Below are positions 34,240-45,500 of a stretch of 64,000 nucleotides of DNA, piece after piece. Below the pieces are notes generated by a model that was given only the letters and a program-made list of their open reading frames with translations, was not told where the DNA came from and ran no database searches. The translations under genes were made by a program, and so were the position numbers. Source of the stretch: Odiellus spinosus (Eukaryota; Arthropoda; Arachnida; Opiliones; Phalangiidae); the NCBI GenBank assembly GCA_963920705.1, contig OY987230.1, positions 3,968,001-4,032,000 on the forward strand. Direction: 5' to 3'. Within the stretch, counting starts at the first letter, position 1. Every line of letters starts with the position of its first letter.

Positions 34240-36820
34240 AAACTACAATATGATAGGTGTAGCGGTTTTCTAATCAACGTCAGAAAAAATGTCATTTTTC
34301 GCCTTTTCTGAATGAGGAATTTTCCTTCCGCCTTATGGTGATAACATGCTATATTCTTAGTTCGTATTATTTTTATTTTGTTATCTACTGTATTTATTTA
34401 TTCTTCGCGAGTGTAATTTATGTCATACATAGCGGAAAACATTAGAAACATTCTTACGCGAGGGGATGATCTTACTAGCGCAAAACATGAAAGTCATTAT
34501 TTTACGACTCGACGACTTGACTCGAACTGAAGTCAAAACTTAAAGTCCGCCCTCTCCTTTCACTGCCCCAGATTGTTCCCAAAAACGGGTCACGCATCTT
34601 GCAGGATAATTTAACCCTCCGCGAAAACGTAAATACCGTTGCGCGGATGAAAATTTATCGTAAAATAAAATAGGTGAATAGCGCAAGTGCAATACTCTGA
34701 TAATAAATGCTCTACGGCGCTCGATGTAGACTTGCATATTTTATTCTGATGAGAGTCCAAGCGAAGATGACTTTTTGGGCAATAGAGGAGTGTCGCTATA
34801 TAGCATTGAACATGGCGGCCATTTTGGCGGCACATTTTTTCTTATAGGAAATAGCGTGGGTGACGTCGCGTCACGTCACACTGATATTACTCTATTCTGA
34901 AAACCATCGCGCCGTGCCGCGAAAGAAAGGACCGGTCGTGAACGAGATACGGAGACCACCTGGTCAGCCCGGACGTTCCAGTCCGCAAAAGCGTAAATGG
35001 CGGAAGCCGTGGGACTTTGGCGGCCGTATAAGCCGTAACGTTTTATTTTCTTTATTATTATTGTTATTATTTTGCGTATTACTTGTTGTTTTATTTAGTT
35101 TATTAGCAATTAGTGTCATGACACGCTAGGTAATTGATTCGTTAATATTTAATTCAATATATGAGTTATAGATTAAAATGATTCTAGTAACTCTCAATAC
35201 CTCGTTGACTTAATTATTTCAATTACATCATTAAAAACAGGCCAGCTGGCCTGTTTTATTTATAGGTGTCTCAAAATTTCATTAGAAAAGTCTTTGGAGA
35301 TTTGCCTTATGAGGTGGAATCTTTTTTGTCAATGATAACTGAGGTTTTCGTTTTCTTCTTCTTCTTCGTCCGACCGCGAGTCCGTTTCATTGAGAGTTTG
35401 CATTCGAGAGAGAAAAATATGTTAGGATCGCGGGGGTACTCTATACTTATCTAATGTTGAATACTAAGACAGATAATAAAGGGTATAGATAACGTTCAAG
35501 CACCGCGAAAGACGGCGTTTCATTGAGAGTTTGCATTAGAGAGATAGATAAATAAATGGTCTAGCCCGAATAGAGGTACTCTAAGTCTATCTGTAAGAAA
35601 CGCATAGTTAAGAGATAGAGGTATTGTAGTTTTTTACGCGCTGCAAAGATGGTTGAACTAGGATATAATAGATTGTCTCAATTAGAAAGATGCAATAAAG
35701 ACAAAGGTAAAAGAGTGAAAAAAAGGCTAGTTTGACTGAAGGACTCTTAACATTCTGTAGTTAAATACAAAGACCGAGATAACAATAGCGTGATAAAGCT
35801 TGAAAGACCGAGAAAGACGGAATAGGGTAACTAGTAAGGCTCCCCTCTATCTCTAAGAAACGCGTAAATAAGAGATAGATGGGTTTCTAGCTTCTTACGC
35901 GCTGCAAAGATAAGGCTGAACAACGATCTACAATGTTTAATTATAAAGAAGTAATAGAGCAAAAGGCAGGAACTATAAACAAATATGCGCTGGTTTAAAG
36001 AGATAAGATGGTGTCTAGCATTCTACGCATTGTTATTATTGCAAGGCTGAATTTTTAAGTGGGCTGAACAATTTTTTATATCATCATTATAAAATGCAGC
36101 GAGCAGGGTACTTAAACTTGGGTATTTCACAATATCCCCATGATATATAGCGGTGAGACTTACAAAATGTCTTAGTAAAATGGACTCTGAAACAGGCGTG
36201 TTAAATTGATAATTTTATAATAAAACTCGGCGGAAAATTTAAATTATTTGTAGTGTTTTCATAAAAAACTAATTGACTTACTGTTTAGTTTTTATTAGAG
36301 TATCTATAGACGGAGTAGCGCCATTAAGGGGAAAGTGATGTCAAAGTCTATAGGTCACATTTTTTGACCAGACAACAGGAAAGGAGGCCTGTTCATGCTA
36401 CGGTAACATAAAGTAGTGCTGTCTATGAGCGATAGATGGCGTTTGAAACTTTGGAACCAGTTCTTATGAACTGACTGAACCAGAAATTTCAAACTTTTGG
36501 GCGCGAACTAGTTGAAAAAATTACTTAACATTTGTGATTCATTGGTATCATTATATTTTGCCGTATCTGTAATGAATTGTTAGACAATAAATCGTTCTAT
36601 TATTATATTTTATTAGTTGCATTCTATATGCCCAAGGTCCTTTTAGGAAGGTTATGACGACGATGACGTCAACAGAAGCTCTTCAAAACTTGAGTGTATT
36701 CGGCCATCTTTCTCTAGCACTCATTACGTCATTGAAAAGTATACTTGATCGCCAAAAGCAGCCGCTAATGCAACCAGTTAACCCTGCACCATTAGCCCTC
36801 AAACAAATAAAAAATAAAAC
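34240..36820. other. Unassigned intronic stretch
   Basis: A GC-richer patch lies at about 34860-35030 (the frame 34860-35129 has no domain and ends in a poly-Leu artefact). At about 35380-35900 there is a loosely repeated segment: GTTTCATTGAGAGTTTGCAT occurs at 35385 and 35518, and AACGCGTAAATAAGAGATAGA-like words at 35600 and 35860. These indicate two or three diverged ~200-350 bp copies of an unidentified repeat. Confidence 0.4.
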
Positions 36821-36823
36821 GTG

Positions 36824-37165
36824 ACGTCATTGAAAGGCGCTTGTAGCGCCAAATTGAAGAAGATGAGACATTAATTGTGACGGAATTGAAAGGCGCTTGT
36901 AGCGCCAAATTGAAGGAGAAGAGACATTAATTGTGACGAAAATTGAAAGGCGCTTGTAGCGCCAAATTGAAGGAGAAGAGACATAAATTGTGACGGAATT
37001 GAAAGGCGCGTAGCACCTATATGAAAGAGAAGAGACATTAATTGTGATTTGTGACGGCATTGAAAGGCGCTTGTAGCGCCAAATTGAAGGAGAAGAGACA
37101 TTAATTGTGACGTCATTGAAAAGCGCTTGTAGCCCCAAATTGGAGGAAAAGAGACATTATTTGTG
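36824..37165 (+). repeat. 57-bp tandem repeat (6 copies)
   Basis: The unit includes GACGTCATTGAAAGGCGCTT, GTAGCGCCAAATTGAAGGAG and AAGAGACATTAATTGT. Six imperfect copies; the fourth is shortened. Each unit carries the GGCGCTTGTAGCGCC hairpin. The two long minus-strand frames across it are repeat artefacts. Confidence 0.9.
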
Positions 37166-37239
37166 ACGAAAAGTACACTGCGAAATTTGAATACTTGTAA
37201 AGGTTCTATTTGAAACATTAAAAAATAAAACCACAGCAA

Positions 37240-38020
37240 AGGTGAAATTGGGTAATACTTTCGGTAATAGAATTAGGAAAGGAGAAACCAAAATAAATTA
37301 AATCCATTCCAAACATAGATATATGAAATTTAAACTAGATCCACTACCTTACCTAAGTCACGCGCAAAAACGTCAGGAATAGAAGACATTTTCACGCGCT
37401 CATGCTCGCCTTTGACTGTGCAAATGTCACGCGCCACGGGGGACATGTCCCCCCGTATAGCGCAGGGGAAAAAATATTTTGTATAAATCTTTTTCCGCGC
37501 CAAAAGCAGGACCACGCGGGAGGGTAGTAAAAGTGGATTTTAGGGGGGATTTGTAGCCTTTCCCAGTATCATGTCCATTCAAAATGGCAGCCTCCACAGA
37601 CGTGAAAAATGGCCGATAAGAAAAGGTTTATATTTTCGTTATTTTTCATATATCTATGATTCCAAATTGTATTACCACAATTAGGAAATGCACATTTTGT
37701 GATGTCAGTCATATTAAAGAGTGAGTTTAATAAAGCCAATTCTAGGTCATTTAAGGTATATTTTATTGTATATAATGTTTTTCGATTGACAGTAACATAA
37801 AACCAACGATATTCCATTACAAACGTTTGTTATCTATTTTCGGATAAAACGTTTTACCCTATTTCACTGTTGCTGGGATTTTGTTTTAATGTTTTAAATA
37901 AAATGTTTACAATTAAGTATTCAAATTTTGCAGTGTACTTTTGGCGCCCAAAACTAATCGGTGCAACAAATAAAATGGGTTAATTGATTTACTAGTGTTT
38001 AATTTTTTCAAAAGCAAACA
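37240..38020. other. Intronic, no gene seen
   Basis: AT-rich with a GC-richer patch at about 37350-37530. Minus frames 37330-37515 and 37569-37817 have no recognisable domain. Confidence 0.4.
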
Positions 38021-38023
38021 CAA

Positions 38024-38830
38024 ATTATACAAAAACGTTGTTTTGCTTCGCACTTCAAAAAAGTGCATTTATAGGTAAGAATTTCAAACCCGTGAAGGGA
38101 CAGAAATTATAAATTCACAGTGAAAGAAATATGAAAGTCGCAGTCTAAGAAATCATAAAGCTATAATTATAATAATTAATATGAATAAAAAATTTACAAA
38201 AAAATGACGTATAAATTCGGCCTATTGAAACTTTTACTTATGTAGATTTAATGATTAGAAACTTTATAAAGAGGCGAATGTTTCCTTTTACTAACTGAAA
38301 ACTGCAACCATCGCCATTCGATATCACCACTCTAGAGTCTAGGAGAAGGGAAAAAGTAAGAGTCAATTAAACTTTAGTAGCTGTCAGATGACGATAACAC
38401 GCGAGTAAAGGTTTGTTAGTGTATTCCCCGTGGTGAAACATTTTTAAAAATCAAGAGTCTCATCTAAACAGCAACCCCTCTTAAGATAATATAATTCTCC
38501 ACCCTAAAAACTAAACATTTTAAAAACGCGGGCAGGAACTATTTGGTATTATGCATAGATGGCTTTTAGTTACCCTTACCAAGAGTGAATTCTACAACAG
38601 AATGACTTCTGCATAATTAAAAGTTTCGATAGGCCGAATTTATACGTCATTTTTTTGTAAATTTTTTATTCATATTAATTATTATAATTATAGCTTAATG
38701 ATTTCTTAGACTGTGACTTTCATATTTCTTTCACTGTGAATTTATAATTTCTGTCCCTTCACGGGTTTGAAATTCTTACCTATAAATGCACTTTTTTGAA
38801 GTGCGAAGCAAAACAACGTTTTTGTATAAT
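38024..38830. mobile_element. 807-bp fold-back element with 213-bp arms
   Basis: Arms 38024-38236 and 38618-38830 mirror each other with few mismatches; the outer end is ATTATACAAAAACGTTG. The centre (about 380 bp) is non-coding. No clear target duplication. A non-autonomous DNA element. Confidence 0.8.
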
Positions 38831-39452
38831 ATACCCTTAGACTATGCATTGCTATACTTTAATTTCATATTCCAGGCTACCCCTCAATAGTGAAAAGGTA
38901 GACAAACAACCCGGTTCTATTTTGTTTTGTGTTGTAAGACTTCCCCTTTGGATTTTGTCGGCGTATCCGAACCCCCCGCGTTAAAATTGTATGAATAATA
39001 AGTAATGTAATTCCAATTCATTACTTGCGACTATAGTCACAAATCATCATTTATCGTATTTTTATTAGTTATTGGAAAGTTTTCTTTCCCTATTTTTTTG
39101 GAGTTTTATTCATAGGATTTCCAAAAATCTTGTGCGGATTATTCTGTTTTATACGGGAAATGAAAATAAAAGTGTAATTCTTCCTTTAAATTCAAATTTC
39201 GCTGAAACTACTTATATGCCAGAACTAAATCGATAACCAATAACCTTTTATCTAGGGTGTAGGGCAAATTTAATATGTTACTCCTAGCTAATGTATTATA
39301 ATAGGCAAAATTTAAAGGCTGAAGAGTACTATTCGAGTAAAAGAACTCCGAGAGTGCAAATTCCAGTAATGGTTAAAATACAACATGATAATTTTTTTTT
39401 TTTTTTATCTTTTTAAAGTAGAAAAAAAATTGTTTAAGATTTTAGAAGCAAT
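38831..39452. other. Intronic, no gene seen
   Basis: AT-rich, with a poly-T tract at about 39392-39405. Nothing recognised. Confidence 0.4.
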
Positions 39453-39985
39453 TAAGGCGGAAGGAAAAGGTTATTTAGTACGGTGAAAATAAAATAGATG
39501 GCGACCTTGGACTATTATTATTTTCTGATTTTTGTTAGTCATGGATTAATTGTAAGTGCACTCCATGTATTAGTGTTCCCTCCTTTTCTTTTCCTCGATA
39601 GCGGAAACATCTATTCTTCTCTCCTGTTCAATCGTCATCATAAAAGTCGCATTTGGGCTTTGCCTTTTTAGCCACAACATGGATTAATTAATTAATTAAT
39701 CCATGGCCAGAAGACCAAAAACATTTCGTTATTTTGCTTAGGGTGACATACTCGGGGAAATTAGGAACTAACACCAAAACATGGTTTTTAATCGATTTCT
39801 TCTCGGATTTCAAACCGATTTAAATGAAATTTCAATTTTTTCGGACTACTAGTTCGCTCTAATCAACGGAAAAACGATTTAAAAACCTACTCGTACAAAT
39901 TAATATTTTTCTTTAAGTAAGGAGTACTACATTTTTTTTCATATTACTTCATGTCACAGAGGATAGGTGACGACTAATTATCATG
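39453..39985 (+). repeat. ~560-bp direct repeat, copy 2
   Basis: Second copy of 33650-34236. Its right end cuts into the MADF/BESS gene, so the last codons of that frame (SRHLSSVT) are repeat-derived. The insertion or rearrangement is therefore later than the gene. Confidence 0.75.
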
Positions 39986-41874
39986 GCGCAGGTTTTAAAG
40001 GAGGTTTGTGATAGTTTTGTTCTTGGTTCGTAACGAGGAAGAGAAGGAACATGTATTTGGGAATTATTTAACTCTGAGAGATTGATGGCGGTGCAAGTTT
40101 CAAGGGAGGATTGTGGTAAAATGGATCCTGGTGCGTTATTTGGTTGGCAGGGAGAAGGTGAAGACATTTGGGGTGAATTTAATTCTGTGTGGTTTGGTAA
40201 TGAGATATTGTTATGTATTGGGTCAGTAGTGGCGTTATTTTTGGAGTGGTGAATTGAGTTAATACTGTACGGTTCAACTTGAATTTTTGAGTTCTCGCTT
40301 AACTTTCCCAAGCAACCATAATACAAAACGTCAGAAATTAATTTGTCAGCCAAAATTCGTTGTTTTTGCTCTAAATCTTTCAGTTGAAAAGCAATTTTTT
40401 TCCCAGTAGCTACGAAAATATCTTCGTCTTCTGTTTCTAATTGTTTGTAAACTAGGTTTAAAAGGGCTTCTTTCTTTTTTTCGATGTTATATTTTTTTCT
40501 TTTTGGGGTTTTTTGGTGTAATTCATTTGTCTTTTGTTTTGTTGTGTTATCTTCCATTTCAGTATTTTTTGGTGTTTTTTCAATTAGCTTGGATGGTTTT
40601 CCTCGACTAGTACCAGGACTACATTGCTGTTCAAAGTCTTCTTCGTCTTCTGCCTAAAAAAATTAATATCTATATTTCTCGAATAACTCTTAGACTCCTA
40701 ACTCTAAAGAAGATTGGAAAGAAGTTGCGCAAGGTTTCGAACGTATGTGGCAATTCCACCATGGACGGAAAGCACGTGGCCACAGTGGATCCTATTTTTA
40801 CAATTACAAAGGCTTTTTCAGCATCATTTTATTTGCAATAGTCAACGCCAATTACGAATTTATTTACGTTCACGTATGCACAAATGGACGAGTTTCTGAT
40901 GGAGGAATTTTAAGCGAACTATCGTTTTATAAGAAGTTAATTTCAAATAGTCTTGGTGTACCGGACCCAGAAAAATTACCAAACTCAAATTCTATAACAC
41001 CCTACTCTTTAATCAGCGACGAAGCTTTTCCTCTTTCTGATCTTATTTTGAGGCCTTATCTTCACAAAGGAATAACACGTGAAGAAAGTATATTTAATTA
41101 GAGAATGTGTCGCGCTAGACGCGTTTTGGCATCTAGATTTAATATCTTTTTCGAGCCAATGAACATAGATCTAGGAACCATTGACGTAGTAGTACTGGCT
41201 TGTTGTGTATTACACAATTTTCTAAGAAGAAACGTCGGATATGCTTATACTCCCCAATCAATTTTCGATCGAGAGGATCTAGAAGCGAACCGAATAATTA
41301 CCGGAGATTGGCGTGAAAATGGAGAATTACCTTCTCTAGTCAAGGTGCCAACTAAAGGTCCTCAATCTGTAAGAGTGCTAAGGACCAAGCTTAAGCAGTA
41401 CTATAATAATGAAGCTAAAGATTCCTTCCAAGATAATATGGTTACAATACGCCGAGAAATACGTTCCAACCAAAATACTTCATACTATTTGTAAATAAAT
41501 AAATACATGAATAAACAAAATTACGTTATCAGGCGCCACGATTTCTTCTTCAAAATCTTCTTCCATGTTAGATTTCCTCTTTCTTGATGTCTCATCATCC
41601 GCGGTAAACATTAATAAGTTGAAATACCATAACGAAGGAACGTAAATGTCGTCGGCAGATTTTCCCGTTCCTTTGGAATCTTTCACTTTTTTAAGTTCTC
41701 GTCGAAATGCAGTAGGGAAATTGCGAATTTTTTCGCAACGAAATCTTTGTCAGCATTGCCACTAATTTCTTTGCACTTTTCTACTAATGTTTCATATGCG
41801 TGGGGTCTAGCTACTATATTCACTGCGGCGTTGGCGTTGGCGTCGGCGTCTTGCAAGAAGACGAAATACGTCAT
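39950..41874 (-). pseudogene. MADF-BESS protein of a PIF/Harbinger-type element, two exons
   Basis: The first readable exon (41874 to about 41525) encodes the second half of a MADF (Myb/SANT-like) domain, with AYETLVEKCKEI, then FRRELKKVKDS after a one-base frameshift in an A run, then DDIYVPSLWYFNLLMF. A donor-like GTAATT follows an acidic EEDFEEEI stretch. A TTTTTTTAG acceptor at about 40655 begins the second exon (AEDEEDFEQQ), which contains a BESS-like segment (QRILADKLISDVLYYG) and a Ser/Pro/Asn-rich tail. MADF proteins are the usual DNA-binding partners encoded by PIF/Harbinger elements. The 5' part of the domain is missing where the composite TIR begins. The frameshift and the replaced 3' end make it a pseudogene. 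Confidence 0.65.
40688..41493 (+). pseudogene. PIF/Harbinger transposase (DDE_Tnp_4 type), broken
   Basis: Frames 40745-41101 and 41105-41494 form one protein. Residues include EDWKEVAQGFERMWQF, a MDGKHVA motif now out of frame (the first catalytic Asp region, with bases deleted around 40755-40790), SGSYFYNYKGFFSI, VSDGGILSE (second acid), ISDEAFPL, and after one stop MCRARRV with VLACCVLHNFLRRN, the classic C-terminal Harbinger motif. The first ~150 residues are absent. It lies entirely within the intron of the minus-strand MADF gene. Harbinger elements normally carry both genes, so the pair is the core of one element whose ends are lost. Confidence 0.8.
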
Positions 41875-42309
41875 CGAATCGAAAAACTTTCGTCTACTTA
41901 CCTCTCCGAGTGAACTTTTAGTTCGCGGAGAGGATCTGTCTGTACGTGACGTCAGAAGAAGACGTCATCACCCACGGAGCTTGACCCTCCAATAGAATTC
42001 GCATATACAGTTATTAGCTTCTACCATGCTGTAAACGTACATCCACTGCAGCTCATTGAAGAGCAGCAACCGTTACTCGCTTGTTAGTTTATAATGATAA
42101 ACGAACGCCTTATATAGTATCTTTTGGATTCGCGTTTATTTTAGCCTTCTGAGGTTATAGCTTTTACTGAATTGAAACGTAATATTCATTTAAATTTAAA
42201 TTAAAACAGACTAAATGATTTAACTTAATCTAAAAACCAATGTTGCTGAAACTTAAATTTAATATAAAAAATATTTTCGAAGATATTAAAAATTTTCTTA
42301 TAGGTTGAT

Positions 42310-42537
42310 CAGATAAAGGCGTGTTTTCACGGGTGTTCAAGATAAAATGAATTAATAAATTTTAGATATTATGGTGTTTTCACGGATATCCAAGATAAGA
42401 CGATAAAGATTAGATGTAAAGGTGCCTTCACAAGGGTCTCCAAGGTAAAAATTAATAAAGATTAGGTATAAAGGCGTGTTCGCAGGGTATCCAAGATAAA
42501 ATGACTTAATAATAGTTATAAAGACGCGTTTCCAAGT
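42310..42537 (-). repeat. ~50-bp subterminal repeats, right TIR, inner part
   Basis: About four diverged GATACCC/GTGTTTTCACGG units continuing the array that is interrupted at 42538 by the Academ-like element. Confidence 0.7.
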
Positions 42538-45500
42538 AGTCCCTGCTGTTATGTTTCTCGCTTGCACGTTCATCATAGAATATAGCGGGAGGTGTCATTG
42601 TTTTCAGAAAAATGAGCTTAATCCGAATTTTGATGGTGGAAGTTCGTGGGGGGTGGCAGAGGTGCGCTAGCCCACCCAAACCTAGTTTTCGGGGATTATT
42701 TTTTTTTACCGACGTATTTTAAATAAAATAAATATTTTACACGCTGAAATTGTTCAATAGGCTATCTATAGCCCATATAAAAAAAATTGGCATCGCAAGT
42801 TGTTTATATTTTCCGCAGGGTGGCGCCCAATTTTAACCCGCCCACCCTAAGGTGAAAACCTTTTCCTTGTAATAAATATGTCATATAATATATCAAACGA
42901 AAGCTTATAAGCCGTAGAATAGTATAATATCAATTAAGTTGTCATAATTATGAAATGAAAACTACAAATATTATAAGAAAAATAAAGTTTTTTTTTAATT
43001 TTAATAACAATATGAAAATATTGGGTTTTATATCACTCATATTTGGTAGATATACAAAGTAATGAAATCTTTTATAAATCTTCGTCACTTAAATCACTTT
43101 CATCACTATCATCACTACCTATATTTTTATTTTCAATGTAACCGTTATCACAATTTTCTTCGTCACCTCCGCACAAACACATTTCTGTGCATCGTACGCG
43201 TGGTGTTTGCGAGGCACACTTACAAGGAGGCTTACACCGTCCACGGCTACAATTACATTTAATGAAGTGTAATATCTCCTCAGGGGCACAGGGTAAATCG
43301 CAAAGAACTGGTTCGTAAGTATTATTTTCGAAGACCCATCCATAATTCGTGGCTGGTGGTAAATTTGGGTGTGGAAAAGTATCTTTATTCCACTCCATAC
43401 ATTGGAAGTGTGCCCTGCGTATAGTTGGAGCTAATGCTCCAATGGTTGGAGGAAGCCCCTCTCCCTGGGAACCTTTCTTGGAGAAAAACCACCATCGAAG
43501 CTCTCCAAGACTGGATATTTTCTGACTTGTTTTCGAGTAAACTGAGACTACAAATTTCTCAATCCCTTTAAAAACATCCTCGGTTATGACGAGTTCTCTC
43601 CCAAGGGACGATAATGCTTGGAGAACGTCAACTTCCGCGCAGACAAATTTGTTCCAAAATGTTGTTTTGGCTTTGCCCGAAAACCAACCAGTGACATCAG
43701 AACCAGATATTGCGTGTAAACCAGGTAAAGCGGAGGCCTTCAGGGGTCCAAGAGCGTCAAAAATAGTCTTAATATCTATATTTAAAGTTTTGGGTCCCGT
43801 TCTGACGAATGTTGAGTGCACCGGCAGCTGAGGATATCTTCTAATGGCCAAAATTAGTACATCCGTGTCCGGGGAAAAAATTGTTAACTTGGTCGCACCT
43901 CGTTTGAAGGCGTGTACAGCGTGAAGAATTATTTTGGTGTCAGCTTCTTCGTGAGAACTCGCTAAATCACAAGAATCAAAATGTGTCGACAAAGCTTCTT
44001 TTCTGAACGCGACGACAATGTTTTTCTTTCTTCGTTTAGCTTCCTCAATTAGAGAATGACCCAAGAAGACTGTGAGCTCATCTTTTGTTTTGATGTGGGA
44101 AAGTAATTTTTTTAGTGGTATTGAGCGGATCTGAGTGTTAGCTTCGATCTTGTACCTTATTGCGGAAGCTCCTTTTTGCCTTCTAAGACGTGTAGCATTT
44201 TTAAGGGAGTCATCGATATAGGTATCGAAAACTATGTGTACTTCTGAGAATCTGCAATATTTGGTGAATATCTTTTCGCAAAAATGTTTCGCGTAGTCGG
44301 AGCACGTATTTAAGTTCTTTATAGTCATGGACTGAACCTCGGCCATCCCATCAATTATAGCTATATCAAAACCAGGTTCTGTTTCCGATCTTATTCGGCC
44401 GTCACTGATTTCGGATTGTTTCGTTAAAGCAAGAAGAAGATGTAGAAGTTTTGCCTTATCGTCGCTGTGGTTTAATGATCCATCAGCACTAAATAAAGCT
44501 CGTGGTACGACAGTTAGTTCGTACTTGCTAACCACTTCATGTAAATCCATTTCAGGTCGAGAACGGCATAAAAGAACTAGACGTGTGAATAGATTGCGAT
44601 CTTCTTTTAATTCCAAAATTCCAACTTTCGTTTTAATTTTGACTTTTTTAGCAGTTGTACTCAAAATCTGAAGATTAACGTTGCGAAGGGGATCCCACAG
44701 GTTTACGCTACCTTCGACGATTCTTTCTTTCACAAACCTTTCGTACTCCTTTGACCCGATCGCGCTCATTTCGCAGACATCATTTTGTACTTTCGGTGGT
44801 GCGACTGACTTAGAAACTAAATTTATTAGGTCTGTTCCTTTGTATTTAAATGGATTCGTAAAAGTGTTTATGGTAGAAATAAGTTTCGAAACATTCCTTA
44901 TTTTACGGGTAGAAACGGATATTTTATCCTCATGATGTTTCGATTTATTTGAACTAGTTACTACGCGTCTTCCAGCCATCAGTTTGGTTTCTTCGGCTAA
45001 TTTTGCTAATTGAGGAGATGTCAGAAAAAACTTGGTTAGAGTTTCAGGTCGAAGGGTTATTCCAACCAATCCTCCAAGGACCTTCATTTTCCTATTTTCC
45101 TGTTCAAGACCTTCATCTCCACCAAGACTACAAAAAGGAGTTACGTTTTTGTTTGGTGCCCAATTTCCCGCCTTTAAGACGGCCCATGTATCGGGATCTT
45201 CATCTTTAAGCGCTTCCATTTCGACTAAATGTAAAGCGGACATTGCTGAGTAATTTCTTAAGTCTAGAGCAAAGAAATATTTGGTGAAATCTTTTAAAGA
45301 TTCTAGTCGGAGTTCCCAGTTGGCACTGCGAACCGACCTTATAAATGCAAGAAGGGACAATACCATGTTCATATATTGTTTAACCATACTAAACGTTGGG
45401 TATTTCTTTGATTGCTCTTTTGAAAAAAATTCCATTTTAACTGATATTTCTAATTGGTCAAGCGTAGTTAAGAACTGGTTGTTTAAAGCGCCAAATTCAT

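Noticed and set aside
34860..35129. 89-aa frame with a Leu-rich tail
   Set aside because: The tail comes from a TTATTATTATTG microsatellite-like stretch, and no signal peptide or domain fits.
36827..37239. Two ~100-residue repeat proteins on the minus strand
   Set aside because: Produced by the 57-bp tandem repeat in two frames, with no start context or domain.
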